DNA from: Vibrio splendidus
Lineage (GTDB): Bacteria > Pseudomonadota > Gammaproteobacteria > Enterobacterales > Vibrionaceae
Direction of reading: 5' to 3'
NCBI RefSeq assembly: GCF_024347615.1
Contig: NZ_AP025509.1
Coordinates: 1,922,001-1,986,000 of the forward strand
DNA length: 64,000 bases
The notes beneath the pieces are model-generated. The model made no database searches. It was given only the letters and a program-made list of their open reading frames with translations, and was not told where the DNA came from. How positions within the stretch are numbered: the stretch's first letter is position 1; every line of letters starts with the position of its first letter. This document shows positions 1 to 8,728 of this stretch, in pieces. Position numbers and translations under genes: made by a program.

Positions 1-36
1 GCCGCTGAGTTAGCAAAACAAGCAAACAACGGCTAG
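1..36 (+). CDS. C-terminal tail of a gene cut by the window edge, possibly phnD
   Basis: Frame 1 is open from base 1 and gives eleven residues, AAELAKQANNG, before a TAG stop. The next gene on the same strand is the ATPase of a phosphonate-type ABC transporter, followed by two permeases. In this family the periplasmic binding protein PhnD is usually encoded immediately upstream of PhnC. The identity is therefore inferred from position only; the visible residues carry no diagnostic motif. Confidence 0.5.
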   Translation, partial: AAELAKQANNG

Positions 37-165
37 TTCTTAGCTCTGTTGGAAGGCTAAGTTTTAGAAAGACTTAGCCCTTTAAAAACACCTACTTCAA
101 CTAAATATCTATGCCCTCGCGGGTAGGGCATAGATCATTCGAAAATTCGCACAAGGAAATGCAGT

Positions 166-936
166 ATGGCCGTAGCAAGCTATGAAGGAATAAAGATAAA
201 CAACCTTTTCCACGAATACGTGGCAGGCAAGCCAATCCTTAAAGGCATTAATATTGATATCGATGAGCCAGGTATCATCGCGATTATCGGCCCATCCGGT
301 ACAGGCAAAAGTACACTTCTGCGCTGTATCAACCGACTCAACGATCCAAGCCAAGGTGAGATCATCTTTGATGGCGCAGACCTGACTCAACTAAAAGGGC
401 AAGCGCTACGCAAACAGCGCCGACATATCGGCATGGTGTTTCAAGAATATAACCTTGTCGAACGTTTAACGGTTATCGAGAACGTGTTGAGTGGCCGTTT
501 GGGTTACATGACCGCTTGGAATGCATGGCGTCGTAACTACTCTGCGCAAGACCTAGCCAAAGCGTTTGAGTTACTTGAATTTGTTGGCCTGCAAGACTTT
601 GCTAACCAACGTGCCGACAGTTTATCGGGCGGCCAAAGACAGCGTGTCGGTATCGCTCGCGCAGTAATGCAAGACCCATATATCTTATTGGCGGATGAAC
701 CGACTTCATCACTCGACCCGAAAACCGCGGTTGAGATCATGGAGTTGATGGAGACATTCGCAGAACAGAAAAACATTCCCGTGTTGGTTAACATCCACGA
801 TGTGAACTTAGCCAAGCGTTATGCCAAGCGCATCATTGGTATGTGTAATGGCAAAGTGCATTACGATGGCAGCCCTGAAGGTATTTCAGAAGAAGACCTA
901 AAAATCATTTACGGGGGTGAGTCATGGCTGGATTAA
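166..936 (+). CDS. phnC: Phosphonate-type ABC transporter ATP-binding protein PhnC
   Basis: This 256-residue cytoplasmic ATPase would power uptake of phosphonate or a related phosphorus oxyanion through two PhnE permeases. It has a Walker A motif GPSGTGKST near residue 43, a Q-loop (VFQEYN), the ABC signature LSGGQRQR near residue 153, Walker [13 protein letters not shown] and the switch histidine in NIHDVN. The length is normal for PhnC. An AAGGA ribosome-binding site precedes the ATG. Its 3' end overlaps the first permease by 13 bases, so the genes are translationally coupled. No C-P lyase genes are visible, so the actual substrate (phosphonate, phosphite, phosphate ester) cannot be decided here. 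Confidence 0.9.
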   Translation: MAVASYEGIKINNLFHEYVAGKPILKGINIDIDEPGIIAIIGPSGTGKSTLLRCINRLNDPSQGEIIFDGADLTQLKGQALRKQRRHIGMVFQEYNLVERLTVIENVLSGRLGYMTAWNAWRRNYSAQDLAKAFELLEFVGLQDFANQRADSLSGGQRQRVGIARAVMQDPYILLADEPTSSLDPKTAVEIMELMETFAEQKNIPVLVNIHDVNLAKRYAKRIIGMCNGKVHYDGSPEGISEEDLKIIYGGESWLD

Positions 937-1748
937 CCCCAAGTTCATCGCCAAGCGTACCGTCAAACCAGTCGCCAGCGAAGCATGAAAACCCGTTCAA
1001 AACCTCATGGACTAACCGAGCAATCATCGCTGCGATAGTTGCTTATCTGTTTTACAGTTTCTCGACGTTAGGACTGACTTTTGATCGTTTGGTGATCGGT
1101 TTTGGTGAAAGTGAGCGGTTACTATCAAGAATGTTTCCGCCTGATTTTTCGCGTACTAGCTTACTGCTGAGTGGATTAGCGGAAAGCTTACAAATTGCGA
1201 TTATCTCGAGCTTCTTTGGCATCGTTATTTCATTGTTTCTGGGCTTGTTAGCTGCGAGAAATATGATGCCTTCAATCGTATCGACGCCAATACGTTGTTT
1301 CATCGCACTATGTCGCTCTTTTCACCCGGTGATCATCGCAATCCTATTTGTGAAAGCGGTGGGCTTCGGTGCCCTTGCTGGGATCCTGACTTTGGTCTTC
1401 GCATCGATTGGTTTTATTGCCAAGCTTTTTGCAGAAGCGATTGAAGAGATCTCTTTTAAACCGGTTGAAGCGATTAAAGCAACCGGTGCCAGTTTTATCA
1501 GCGTCATTTTGTATGCGGTAATGCCTCAAGTATTTACTCGTTTTATTGGCTTTGCTAGCTACCAGTTGGATTCAAATCTACGTAACTCAACCATGGTTGG
1601 CATTGTGGGTGCAGGCGGCCTTGGCGGCACGTTATTTTCGGCATTCCAACGCTTTGACTACGACTTTGTCGCCGCTATTTTGATCACCATTATCGCATTG
1701 ATTCTTGTGGGTGAATTTCTTTCCAACATTGTTAGGAGAATCTTCTAA
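924..1748 (+). CDS. phnE: Phosphonate-type ABC transporter permease PhnE (first copy)
   Basis: This is a 274-residue inner-membrane permease with about six hydrophobic segments and the cytoplasmic EAA-type loop around EAIKATGAS, which contacts the ATPase. It ends with a conserved glycine-rich [10 protein letters not shown] stretch seen in PhnE proteins. The N-terminal 30 residues are polar and proline/serine-rich. The ATG lies within the end of phnC and follows a GGGGTGAG ribosome-binding site. It is followed by a second, different permease with a one-base overlap, which is a common two-permease arrangement. Confidence 0.88.
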   Translation: MAGLTPSSSPSVPSNQSPAKHENPFKTSWTNRAIIAAIVAYLFYSFSTLGLTFDRLVIGFGESERLLSRMFPPDFSRTSLLLSGLAESLQIAIISSFFGIVISLFLGLLAARNMMPSIVSTPIRCFIALCRSFHPVIIAILFVKAVGFGALAGILTLVFASIGFIAKLFAEAIEEISFKPVEAIKATGASFISVILYAVMPQVFTRFIGFASYQLDSNLRNSTMVGIVGAGGLGGTLFSAFQRFDYDFVAAILITIIALILVGEFLSNIVRRIF

Positions 1749-2551
1749 TGACAACTGCATCTATCGATAAAGAGTGGCAGCGTTTTACACCCAACGAACG
1801 TGTGGCTCGATTTGCCGTTTACCTGAGCTTAGTGTGTGCGATTGTTTGGTCTTGGCAGACGGTTGAAGTGATTCCTGAGTTCCTATACGACGCGCCAGCG
1901 CAGTTTGCTGACATGTTCGAGCGTATGGTGCCAGTGGACTACGCTTTCTATCCTGAATCAATCCACGCAGCGATGATTGAAACACTGCACATTGCGACGT
2001 TAGGTACCTTGTTTACCTTGATATTTGCGATTCCATTGGCGTTGTTGAACGCGCCAAATATCACACCTAATAAAGCGCTGAACTGGGTGGCTCAATTCTT
2101 TCTGGTGTCTTCACGTTCTGTGAACTCATTGGTTTGGGCTTTGTTGTTTATCGCACTATTTGGCCCCGGTGTTCTCGCAGGCATTATGGCAATTGCCATT
2201 CGCAGTATCGGCTTTGTAGGGAAGCTGTTAGCGGAAGCGATTGCCGAAGTGAACATGGGGCCTATCGAAGCTCTGCGCGCAACCGGCGCTTCTTGGATGA
2301 GCATCTTGCTTAAAGGGTATTGGCCACAAGTGATGCCCGCATTCTATTCCATCGTATTGTTCCGTTGGGACATCAATGTGCGTGAATCTGCGGTATTGGG
2401 GTTAGTGGGCGCTGGTGGTATTGGCGTGGTGCTAAACGATGCGCAGAACCTTTTTGAGTGGCAAAAAGTTTCGATGGTATTAGTGAGTATCTTCGCAGTG
2501 GTTATCGTTGCAGAAGCAGTGGTGATCCACATCCGTAACAAACTCATATAA
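1748..2551 (+). CDS. phnE: Phosphonate-type ABC transporter permease PhnE (second copy)
   Basis: This is a 267-residue membrane protein paralogous to the preceding permease, with several hydrophobic helices, an EAA-type loop (EALRATGASW) and the LGLVGAGGIG motif near the C-terminus. Start and stop overlap as TAATG with the previous gene, which indicates translational coupling in one operon. A strong hairpin terminator follows about 80 bases later. The two permeases probably form a heterodimeric channel. Confidence 0.88.
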   Translation: MTTASIDKEWQRFTPNERVARFAVYLSLVCAIVWSWQTVEVIPEFLYDAPAQFADMFERMVPVDYAFYPESIHAAMIETLHIATLGTLFTLIFAIPLALLNAPNITPNKALNWVAQFFLVSSRSVNSLVWALLFIALFGPGVLAGIMAIAIRSIGFVGKLLAEAIAEVNMGPIEALRATGASWMSILLKGYWPQVMPAFYSIVLFRWDINVRESAVLGLVGAGGIGVVLNDAQNLFEWQKVSMVLVSIFAVVIVAEAVVIHIRNKLI

Positions 2552-2629
2552 ACATATGGTGCAATGCAGCGTGTTTTGTGTTTTGTGTGATGTGTCAAAG
2601 TTAAGAGCTTATCTAGCATTTTGAAGCTC

Positions 2630-2675
2630 AAACGACCCTAGGTACTTCGGTCTACCTAGCGGTCGTTTTTTTATG
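2630..2675 (+). terminator. Rho-independent terminator of the phn operon
   Basis: Arms AACGACC-TAGGTA and TACCTA-GGTCGTT pair around a CTTCGGTC loop and are followed by a run of seven T. It lies 80 bases after the second permease and before a convergent gene. Confidence 0.85.
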
Positions 2676-2734
2676 TCTATTGAGTGACCTAAGACCTTGT
2701 TAGAAGTAGAAGGGCGTGATTCGTTTTTAAGTGT

Positions 2735-3514
2735 CTAGCTTTTAACTGCCAGCAGCGCATCCACAAATTCTGCAAACCCATAGCCACCCGGCTGCGACAT
2801 TACCTTACTTGGATGATGATCTAACTTATCCCAATAATGCTTAATGTTTGCCACGCCAACGGTGAGTGGTAGTGATTCGAACATCTGTTGATCGTTCATT
2901 GAATCGCCGACATAGCAGGCTTGATTGTGGATTTGCTCAAGCGATAAGCCTTTATTAGTAAGGAAACGGTGCACAGCGTTTTTCTTTGAGTGTTCGCCAT
3001 ACCAAGCATTGATATGAATCGAACTTGCCGTCGCGTGTGCGCCTAAAGCGTGTATTCTTTCGAGTACCGCTTGAACAGTTTCAGGATCAACAGGCTTACG
3101 GTTTTGGCCGATATCAATCGCGACCTCACACAAGCGGTAAGATTGATCCAAAGTTAGCGATAGGTCGGGGTAACTCAACAAGATCGCTTCAACTTCTTGT
3201 TTTAGCTTAGCTTGGTTCTTACGCACTTGTTCTAGCGGTGTTTCAGATGAGAGTTGTAATGCACCATCTTGCTTCTCTAGTAAGAAGGCGCCGTTCTCTC
3301 CAAGCACGGCATCGACAGGCCAAAGCTGCGCAATATGGTCACACCAACCAGCACAGGCTCCCGTTACAGCGACCACTTTGATTCCATTGTCTCTCAGCTT
3401 TTGTAACGCAATCAGGGTTTCTGGAGGGAGTGAGCCTTGCCAAGTGAGCGTGTCATCGACGTCGGTTAATACCCAGTTGATGTGTTGCCAGTCATTACCT
3501 AGTTGGTGTTCCAT
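2735..3514 (-). CDS. HAD-superfamily (type IIB) hydrolase
   Basis: This is a probable Mg-dependent phosphatase of about 259 residues. The N-terminal nucleophile motif is TDVDDTL, the second motif threonine lies in VAVTGACAGW, and the C-terminal motif GDSMNDQQMF supplies the last acidic residues. A cap region lies between them, as in Cof-type or mannosyl-3-phosphoglycerate-phosphatase-like enzymes. The substrate is unknown. The reading frame can also start at a GTG four codons earlier; I prefer the ATG because it has a GAG-rich stretch at better spacing, but this is not decisive. It converges on the phn operon, and a link to phosphonate metabolism is only positional. Confidence 0.8.
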   Translation of the reverse strand: MEHQLGNDWQHINWVLTDVDDTLTWQGSLPPETLIALQKLRDNGIKVVAVTGACAGWCDHIAQLWPVDAVLGENGAFLLEKQDGALQLSSETPLEQVRKNQAKLKQEVEAILLSYPDLSLTLDQSYRLCEVAIDIGQNRKPVDPETVQAVLERIHALGAHATASSIHINAWYGEHSKKNAVHRFLTNKGLSLEQIHNQACYVGDSMNDQQMFESLPLTVGVANIKHYWDKLDHHPSKVMSQPGGYGFAEFVDALLAVKS

Positions 3515-3623
3515 CCTCAAACTCACTTATTCGGGTTTATTGTGTTGCGTGGAGTGCTCTGTTCGTCGTTAAACGTTTTTCACTCAGTGCTACTAAGTGT
3601 CGTTAATTAACGCTTAACCGTGT

Positions 3624-3779
3624 TTAGAAAACACAATGTTTAGCAAAATCACCGGCTTCATTGGCAGTCCAGTCGCCTTTCGGCTTTTCTTTCATATCTG
3701 TACACCAAGCTTCACTGCCCACTTCTGTACAAGCCATCAGTTGAGTCGATAGAAATAGAATTAGCGCGATTTTTTTCAT
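3624..3779 (-). CDS. Small DUF3012-type lipoprotein
   Basis: This is a 51-residue ORF. It begins MKKIALILFLSTQLMAC, which is a signal peptide ending in a lipobox with cysteine 17 as the lipidation site. The mature part contains EVGSEAWCTDMKEKPKGDW, followed by TANEAGDFAKHCVF, a pattern I recognise from the short DUF3012 proteins of Vibrio and relatives. A good AAGGA ribosome-binding site sits nine bases before the ATG. Two conserved cysteines in the mature part could form a disulfide. The function of the family is unknown. Confidence 0.82.
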   Translation of the reverse strand: MKKIALILFLSTQLMACTEVGSEAWCTDMKEKPKGDWTANEAGDFAKHCVF

Positions 3780-3982
3780 AATAAACATTCCTTTATTCTC
3801 TAAATTTCTGCTTATAACTGTACCAAATACGACTAGAGATTGTTATAGCAGCCAGTGACATAAGTTTGCTAAAAACGATATAGAGTTGGACTTGGTTCGA
3901 AGATGAGAAGTGAAGGGGTTAGGCCATCGCGATAGTCAAAATCAAAGTAATAGATTGATAAAGAGATTGAGGGGGGATCGAA

Positions 3983-4010
3983 AAAGCCAGCAACATGTGC
4001 TGGCTTTGAA
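3983..4010 (-). terminator. Terminator of the HPF-like gene
   Basis: Arms AAAGCCAGCA and TGCTGGCTTT with a short loop are followed on the minus strand by a T-rich tail, about 50 bases after the stop of the hibernation-factor gene. Confidence 0.8.
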
Positions 4011-4057
4011 ATTCTTGTGCGCTTCTATTCGTTAGTTCGCTTTAACTACTTATCGAG

Positions 4058-4414
4058 TTATACCAGTTTCATCTCTTGGATGATGTCCGAAGCGATTTCT
4101 GGCTTCGTGCTCGTTGGTTTCTCGTGTAGGTCTGCTTTCAATTGTCCCTTACGGTTACTTAGGCCTGCTTCAAGTTTCTTGAGTGCTGCAGCGATAGCTG
4201 GGTACATAACATCGTCTGTAGATTTTGCTGTTACTCGTACACCTTCGTAGTTGGTGAATACTTCTACCTGATGTTGACCGTGTTCTTTAGTAATGATGAT
4301 GTCGCAACTGATCAGTGATGGGAAATGGTTCGATATCTTCTCGAATTTACTTTCGATGTCTTTGCGTGACTCGTCGTTAATTGATACGTGATGTGTTTGA
4401 ACATTTATTTTCAT
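4058..4414 (-). CDS. HPF/RaiA-family ribosome-associated hibernation factor
   Basis: This is a 118-residue protein of the short HPF/YfiA (RaiA) family, which binds the 30S subunit at the decoding channel and silences ribosomes during stress or stationary phase. The beginning MKINVQTHHVSINDESR and the central EVFTNYEGVRVTAKSTDDVMY region follow the beta-alpha-beta-beta-beta-alpha layout of the family. The C-terminal tail of about 25 residues is charged and probably flexible. It lacks the long C-terminal dimerisation domain of long HPF. It is monocistronic with its own terminator. I cannot tell from this window whether it is the main raiA, hpf, or an additional paralogue. Confidence 0.8.
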   Translation of the reverse strand: MKINVQTHHVSINDESRKDIESKFEKISNHFPSLISCDIIITKEHGQHQVEVFTNYEGVRVTAKSTDDVMYPAIAAALKKLEAGLSNRKGQLKADLHEKPTSTKPEIASDIIQEMKLV

Positions 4415-4834
4415 AAATCATACCTTTCCAATGACTGTGTCATTTAAACGTAGCAAACATCGGTGAGTTTAACCAACTGCGAAATAGCACATGTGTGATT
4501 CACTTCAGTGTTATCAAATAATCTCCCATTACTCCCTTGAAAGTCCGATGAACTGGTCGCATATTATGTTTCGTGAATTTCAAACGTGTTTAAAAATCCC
4601 TCACCTTTGAAGTATTACTCCAATTCACTCTTTCAACTTAGTTTTTATCGCCCTAATCACGCATCACTCCAAATACTTATTCTAGTCTGCTTTTATAAAT
4701 CCACATCCATTTTAGTGAACAAAACGTACTTGCTCTGTCGATATCACAATTACTGATATAAAGAACAATGAGATATTGAGATGAGTTTTAGTACGGGATA
4801 CTCTAACAGCTATCTTCTATTTGGATCCGTTATC
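4415..4834. other. Intergenic region without recognised gene
   Basis: This AT-rich stretch lies between a leftward hibernation-factor gene and a rightward exported-protein gene, so it should hold two divergent promoters. I see no ORF, structured RNA or repeat that I can support. A longer ORF starting at 4781 would extend the exported protein by 18 residues but would bury its signal peptide. Confidence 0.5.
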
Positions 4835-5419
4835 ATGAAAATGCCTGTTAAATTCGCTGCATTTGCAGCTTCCCTTTCTTTCGCTTTCAATGCCTTTGCT
4901 GCCCCTGTTGAATTTCAGAAGATCCCTGAGATCATGCAGCAGTTTGAAACTGCAGAACTGTACGTTAAGAAGTCGGTCACTCTAGGCCGTTTGCCAGCAA
5001 AGTCTGAAATTGGCATTGATTTCCCTACCTATGTTTCAGACGGTGAGGGCGGTTACAGCATCGAGACAAATAACGTAATGACAGATTCTGTTGTTATCGC
5101 AAGCATGCCGAAAGCGATTGTGGATGATGTTTTCAACCAATGGCTAGTTCCTAAAGAGACATGGATCAGCAGCTACGGATCTTTGCCAACCTCGACCACT
5201 GAATTTAAGCCCTTTAAGCGTATTAAAACCATTAAAGCGATTAAGATCGATGCTGAAATGCTTGAGCTGTTAGGCAGTGAAGATGGCAACACGGCGATGA
5301 TCAAAGTGAGCTGGGATGAGAAGGGAATGAAGGTCTATAAGGATGGTTACTTAGCGGACTATGAGTACGGGATTGCCCCTCATGAGATGCAAGAAAACTA
5401 TGAGCTAGCGCCTAAGTAA
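4835..5419 (+). CDS. Exported protein of unknown function
   Basis: This is a 194-residue protein I do not recognise. It starts MKMPVKFAAFAASLSFAFNA and ends its signal peptide at FAA, so it is probably periplasmic. I chose the internal ATG at 4835 over the ATG 18 codons upstream because only the former places the signal sequence at the N-terminus; a GGATCC stretch seven bases upstream is a weak ribosome-binding site. The mature part is mixed charged and aromatic with no cysteines and no membrane segment. It stands alone with its own terminator. Confidence 0.7.
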   Translation: MKMPVKFAAFAASLSFAFNAFAAPVEFQKIPEIMQQFETAELYVKKSVTLGRLPAKSEIGIDFPTYVSDGEGGYSIETNNVMTDSVVIASMPKAIVDDVFNQWLVPKETWISSYGSLPTSTTEFKPFKRIKTIKAIKIDAEMLELLGSEDGNTAMIKVSWDEKGMKVYKDGYLADYEYGIAPHEMQENYELAPK

Positions 5420-5439
5420 TTCAGTCAATGTAAGAAAAA

Positions 5440-5468
5440 CGCCCAGTTTTTGCTAGGCGCTTTTTTTA
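5440..5468 (+). terminator. Terminator after the exported protein
   Basis: CGCCCAG and CTAGGCG arms (one mismatch) around a T-rich loop are followed by seven T, about 20 bases after the stop at 5419. Confidence 0.7.
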
Positions 5469-5798
5469 AGTCCACCAAAACATGACGAAACTCACACTTT
5501 TCTGACAATTTACCGCTCGTTGTGTTAGCATGCGCGGCTTGTCTTTGTAATTGATAAAAAACATATTACTCAGCGGATTTCTTTGTTTATCTGCCCGTAA
5601 TGACCTCATTCAGTTTGGCCTGACTTGGCTGAACATCTGCATTTTGCTCGGACGCAAAGAGAGTAGTACTCACTACTTCACTATGTACATTTGAGAGCAC
5701 CATCTATCAAAGGCCTTTTTGAAACAGCCTAAATTAGCGCGAGCTTAGTTCTGCGTGAAGGGTTTCGTTTTTCCAAAAATCCCTCTCGGCAGCTAAGT

Positions 5799-5826
5799 AC
5801 TCCTTAGTTGCTGACAAGTAAGGAGT
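5799..5826 (+). promoter_or_regulatory. Hairpin that would hide the ribosome-binding site of yfcC
   Basis: ACTCCTTA at 5799-5806 is the exact complement of TAAGGAGT at 5819-5826. The second arm contains the Shine-Dalgarno sequence of the transporter that starts at 5831. The stem is eight base pairs with a twelve-base loop. The leader between the previous terminator and the start is long (about 360 bases) and has no ORF. Control of translation through this structure is an inference. Confidence 0.5.
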
Positions 5827-5830
5827 CTAT

Positions 5831-7261
5831 ATGACGACTACGGTATCTACGTCCGTACCTACATCTCAAGCTGGTAACACAGCTCCGATAGAGAAAGAAG
5901 TAAACCACCCGTTTCTCTCTTTGGTTATCATGGTGATTGTTGCTGCAATCGCAACTTACTTCATCCCAGCTGGTGAGTTTGAACGAGTGGTTATGAATGG
6001 CCGCACGGTTATCGACCCAGACAGTTACACACTATTAGCCAGTAACCCAACAACATTAGCCTCTTTTTTCGAATCATTTTTTAAAGGCTTCAAATCCGCT
6101 TCTGGTGTGATGGGTGTTGTGGTATTTGTGGGTGGTGCTTTCGGCATTATCAAACACATGGGTTTGTTAGACGCATCCGTCGTTGCGCTAACCACTAAGC
6201 TAAAGAAGCAAGGCTTGTACGTGATTGCACCTGTGATCATGACTGCGATCTTCTTCAACGTCACCTTCACCGGTATGCGTGAGCTTGATGTGATTTTTAT
6301 CTCTTTGATGATCCCTATCTGTATCAAACTTGGCTATGACGCGATAACGGCACTTGGTGTTGTTTTACTGGCAAGTTGTGCTGGTTTTGCAGCTGCGCTA
6401 GCTAACCCATTCTTCACAGGTATCGCACACACTATTGCTGAACTGCCTATGTATTCAGGCATGTGGTACCGCTTTATTGTGGGCATGTTCATGTTGTTAA
6501 CGGGTGCTTGGTATGTACTTAACTACGCGCGTAAAGTTAAGCAGGATCCAACCAAAGGTTTGTTGCATGGTACGGGTTACCACTACGAATCTAGCGTTGA
6601 AGCGAAAACACTGACTACTCGTGAAAAGCTTGCGGGCATCGCGTTCTTGGGCGTATTCGCATACATGATTTTCGGCACGTTGACGATGGGGTTCGGCTTT
6701 ACCGAGATTGCGGGTGCATTTGTGGCGATGGCGATCATTCCGGGTTTGGTTGCCGGTTTATCTCCGAACAAGATTTGTGAATATTGGACCAAAGGTGTCA
6801 GCGATGTATTGGTTGCTGTGCTGATCATCTTTTTCGCTCGCTCAGTGTTGACCATTATGGAAGACGCGAAGATTGTTGATTCTATTATCTTCTATCTTGC
6901 ACAGATCATTTCTGGTAGCTCTAAACTTGTGGCAGCAGCAGGGATCTACTTCTCGCAGGCTGCGATCAACCTGTTCATTCCGTCTGGCAGTGGCCAAGCT
7001 GTGATCACAATGCCAATCATCATTCCATTGGCAGATATTGGTCAAGTGACTCGCCAAGTAGCAGCTCTGGCCTCTCAATTGGGTGATGGTATTTCTAATT
7101 ATATTTACCCAACCAACGGTGGCTTGTTAGCGGTATTGGCTATTGCAAAAGTACCTTACACCAAGTGGGTTCGTTTCTTCTTACCGCTGTTCTTGTTCTG
7201 GTCAGTGGGCGCTTTGATTTCCGTTGTGATTGCTCAAATGATTGAGCTAGGGCCTTTCTAA
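5831..7261 (+). CDS. yfcC: YfcC/DcuC-family membrane transporter
   Basis: This is a 476-residue inner-membrane carrier with about 12 hydrophobic segments, of the YfcC branch of the DcuC-type ion-transporter families. Features typical of the family are the early HPFLSLVIMVIVAA segment, YFIPAGEFER, the internal NPFFTGIAHTIAE re-entrant-like region and the late FIPSGSGQAVITMPI and GISNYIYPTNGG motifs. Substrates of the family are not settled (amino acids, peptides or carboxylates have been proposed). It is preceded by a long leader with a hairpin over the ribosome-binding site, and it is followed by a strong terminator shared with the convergent, now interrupted, glgC. Confidence 0.85.
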   Translation: MTTTVSTSVPTSQAGNTAPIEKEVNHPFLSLVIMVIVAAIATYFIPAGEFERVVMNGRTVIDPDSYTLLASNPTTLASFFESFFKGFKSASGVMGVVVFVGGAFGIIKHMGLLDASVVALTTKLKKQGLYVIAPVIMTAIFFNVTFTGMRELDVIFISLMIPICIKLGYDAITALGVVLLASCAGFAAALANPFFTGIAHTIAELPMYSGMWYRFIVGMFMLLTGAWYVLNYARKVKQDPTKGLLHGTGYHYESSVEAKTLTTREKLAGIAFLGVFAYMIFGTLTMGFGFTEIAGAFVAMAIIPGLVAGLSPNKICEYWTKGVSDVLVAVLIIFFARSVLTIMEDAKIVDSIIFYLAQIISGSSKLVAAAGIYFSQAAINLFIPSGSGQAVITMPIIIPLADIGQVTRQVAALASQLGDGISNYIYPTNGGLLAVLAIAKVPYTKWVRFFLPLFLFWSVGALISVVIAQMIELGPF

Positions 7262-7325
7262 GGATTTCTGTTTAATCGAATGCATGGACAGTTAGGGTTT
7301 AACTGAGGACGTGTGAATGAATAAG

Positions 7326-7354
7326 AAGGCAGCGAATTCGCTGCCTTTTTTCGT
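7326..7354. terminator. Bidirectional terminator between yfcC and the original glgC end
   Basis: AAGGCAGCGA and CGCTGCCTT arms around a short loop are followed by six T on the plus strand and an A/T-rich flank on the other side. It lies just past the original glgC stop codon at 7384-7386, so it would have ended both convergent genes before the IS3 insertion. Confidence 0.8.
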
Positions 7355-7383
7355 TTAAAGAAAAGCTATTACAATGACCAAGA

Positions 7384-7442
7384 TTACTCTTCAAATTGGT
7401 AAGAAGAGGGCACCACAATGACGCCTTTTTTCGATATATGAA
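7384..7442 (-). pseudogene. glgC: Severed C-terminal tail of glgC
   Basis: Reading leftward on the minus strand from the left end of the IS3 element, and joining it to the codons that precede the element in glgC, gives AAA CGC TTT CAT and then residues HISKKGVIVVPSSYQFEE before TAA. This matches the usual ADP-glucose pyrophosphorylase ending, in which a KG-I/V-VVP stretch is typical. It has no start codon of its own and cannot be translated as glgC any longer. Confidence 0.88.
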
Positions 7443-7479
7443 TGTCCCGTCCTGAAATGTGTTTACACATTGAGGACTA

Positions 7480-7887
7480 ATGATGACCATTCCAAATAAA
7501 CACTACGTTAAGCGCACTCAGCGTGATTACACACTAGGCTTTAAATTGCAGGTTGTAGACGCCATCGAAAAAGGCGACATGACCTATAAACAAGCCCAAT
7601 CAATTTACGGCATACAAGGTCGTTCGACTGTTCTTACTTGGTTAAGAAAGCATGGCAAAATGGATTGGACTACCAACCCAAGGAAGAACACGATGCCTAA
7701 ATCACCGAGAGCGAATGAAACGCCTGCCCAAAAAATAAAACGACTTGAACAAGAGCTCGAAGATGAACGTCTCAGATGCCTTCTTCTCAATAGGGTTGTT
7801 GATATTCTTGATGCTGAGCACGGGATGTCGCTAAGAAAAAAGTATATAGCGAAGGAGCAAGAAGCCTTCAAAAAGAGAAGAAAGTAA
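7480..7887 (+). CDS. IS3-family transposase OrfA
   Basis: This is a 135-residue DNA-binding subunit. An N-terminal helix-turn-helix region (YTLGFKLQVVDAIEKGDMTY) is followed by GRSTVLTWLRKHG and a C-terminal leucine/charged coiled coil (QKIKRLEQELEDERLR). It starts at one of two adjacent ATGs (7480 or 7483) after a GAGGAC stretch. Near the end, CAAAAAG at 7869-7875 lies where the orfB frame is already open, so a -1 ribosomal shift there would make the OrfAB fusion transposase. Confidence 0.88.
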   Translation: MMTIPNKHYVKRTQRDYTLGFKLQVVDAIEKGDMTYKQAQSIYGIQGRSTVLTWLRKHGKMDWTTNPRKNTMPKSPRANETPAQKIKRLEQELEDERLRCLLLNRVVDILDAEHGMSLRKKYIAKEQEAFKKRRK

Positions 7888-7907
7888 GCTTAAGTAAAGC
7901 TTGTTCA

Positions 7908-8723
7908 TTGCTCAATATATCTCGTCAGTGTGTCTATCAGAGAGAAAAGCGTGAGACCACTCGTCAGGCTGAGCTTGCTCCTGTGAAAGGGATGGTGCTT
8001 GAGCTAAGACGATTCATGCCTCGGCTGGGAGCTCGTAAGCTCTATTTCTTACTGAAGCCGAAGTTGATAGCTAAGGGAATAAAACTTGGCCGTGATGCTT
8101 TGTTTAATTACCTCAGAGAAGAGCGCTTACTCGTTAAGCCGAAACGAAGTTACACCAAAACAACGAACAGCAGACACTGGATGAAAAAACATCCGAACTT
8201 GCTAAAAGAAGTCGTTCCGTCAAAACCAGAAGAAGTTCTGGTGAGCGACATCACTTATGTTCAGTCAAACGAGGGCGTTCACTACTTGTCATTGGTTACC
8301 GATGCCTTCAGCCGTAAAATCATGGGGTATGAAGTTAGCAATGAAATGAAAGCGAGCGATGTTGTGAAGGCTTTAGATATGACGGTAAAAACTCGATGTT
8401 ATTGTCATGCGACAATCCATCACTCAGATAGAGGGCTTCAGTATTGCTCAAACCTCTATCAAGAGAAACTTAAAAAGCATGGTATAACTCCATCAATGAC
8501 GGATGGTTATGACTGTTACCAAAACGCGTTAGCTGAGCGGGTCAATGGTATCCTCAAGCAAGAGTTCTTGCTTACTCAGTGCAAAGATCTTCGCGAGTTG
8601 AAAACACTTGTTGAAGAGTCAATATATACGTACAACGAAATGAGGCCACATCTCAGCCTAGGTATGAATACGCCAAATAAGATGCATGAAAAAAGCCAGC
8701 AACTTGCGTTACTGGCTAACTAA
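7908..8723 (+). CDS. IS3-family transposase OrfB (DDE catalytic domain)
   Basis: This frame encodes the integrase-core catalytic domain. The HTH_21-like segment (MPRLGARKLYFLLKP) is followed by the catalytic residues in VSDITY (first D), HHSDRGLQY (second D) and ALAERVNGILKQE (E). The frame is open from at least 7869, -1 relative to orfA, and only a TTG at 7908 could serve as an independent start. It is therefore most likely made as an OrfAB frameshift fusion. The ORF is intact, so the element may be active. Confidence 0.9.
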   Translation: MLNISRQCVYQREKRETTRQAELAPVKGMVLELRRFMPRLGARKLYFLLKPKLIAKGIKLGRDALFNYLREERLLVKPKRSYTKTTNSRHWMKKHPNLLKEVVPSKPEEVLVSDITYVQSNEGVHYLSLVTDAFSRKIMGYEVSNEMKASDVVKALDMTVKTRCYCHATIHHSDRGLQYCSNLYQEKLKKHGITPSMTDGYDCYQNALAERVNGILKQEFLLTQCKDLRELKTLVEESIYTYNEMRPHLSLGMNTPNKMHEKSQQLALLAN

Positions 8724-8728
8724 AATCG

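Noticed and set aside
7605..7871. Leftward 88-codon ORF inside orfA of the IS3 element
   Set aside because: It is an antisense shadow of the transposase gene; no independent support.
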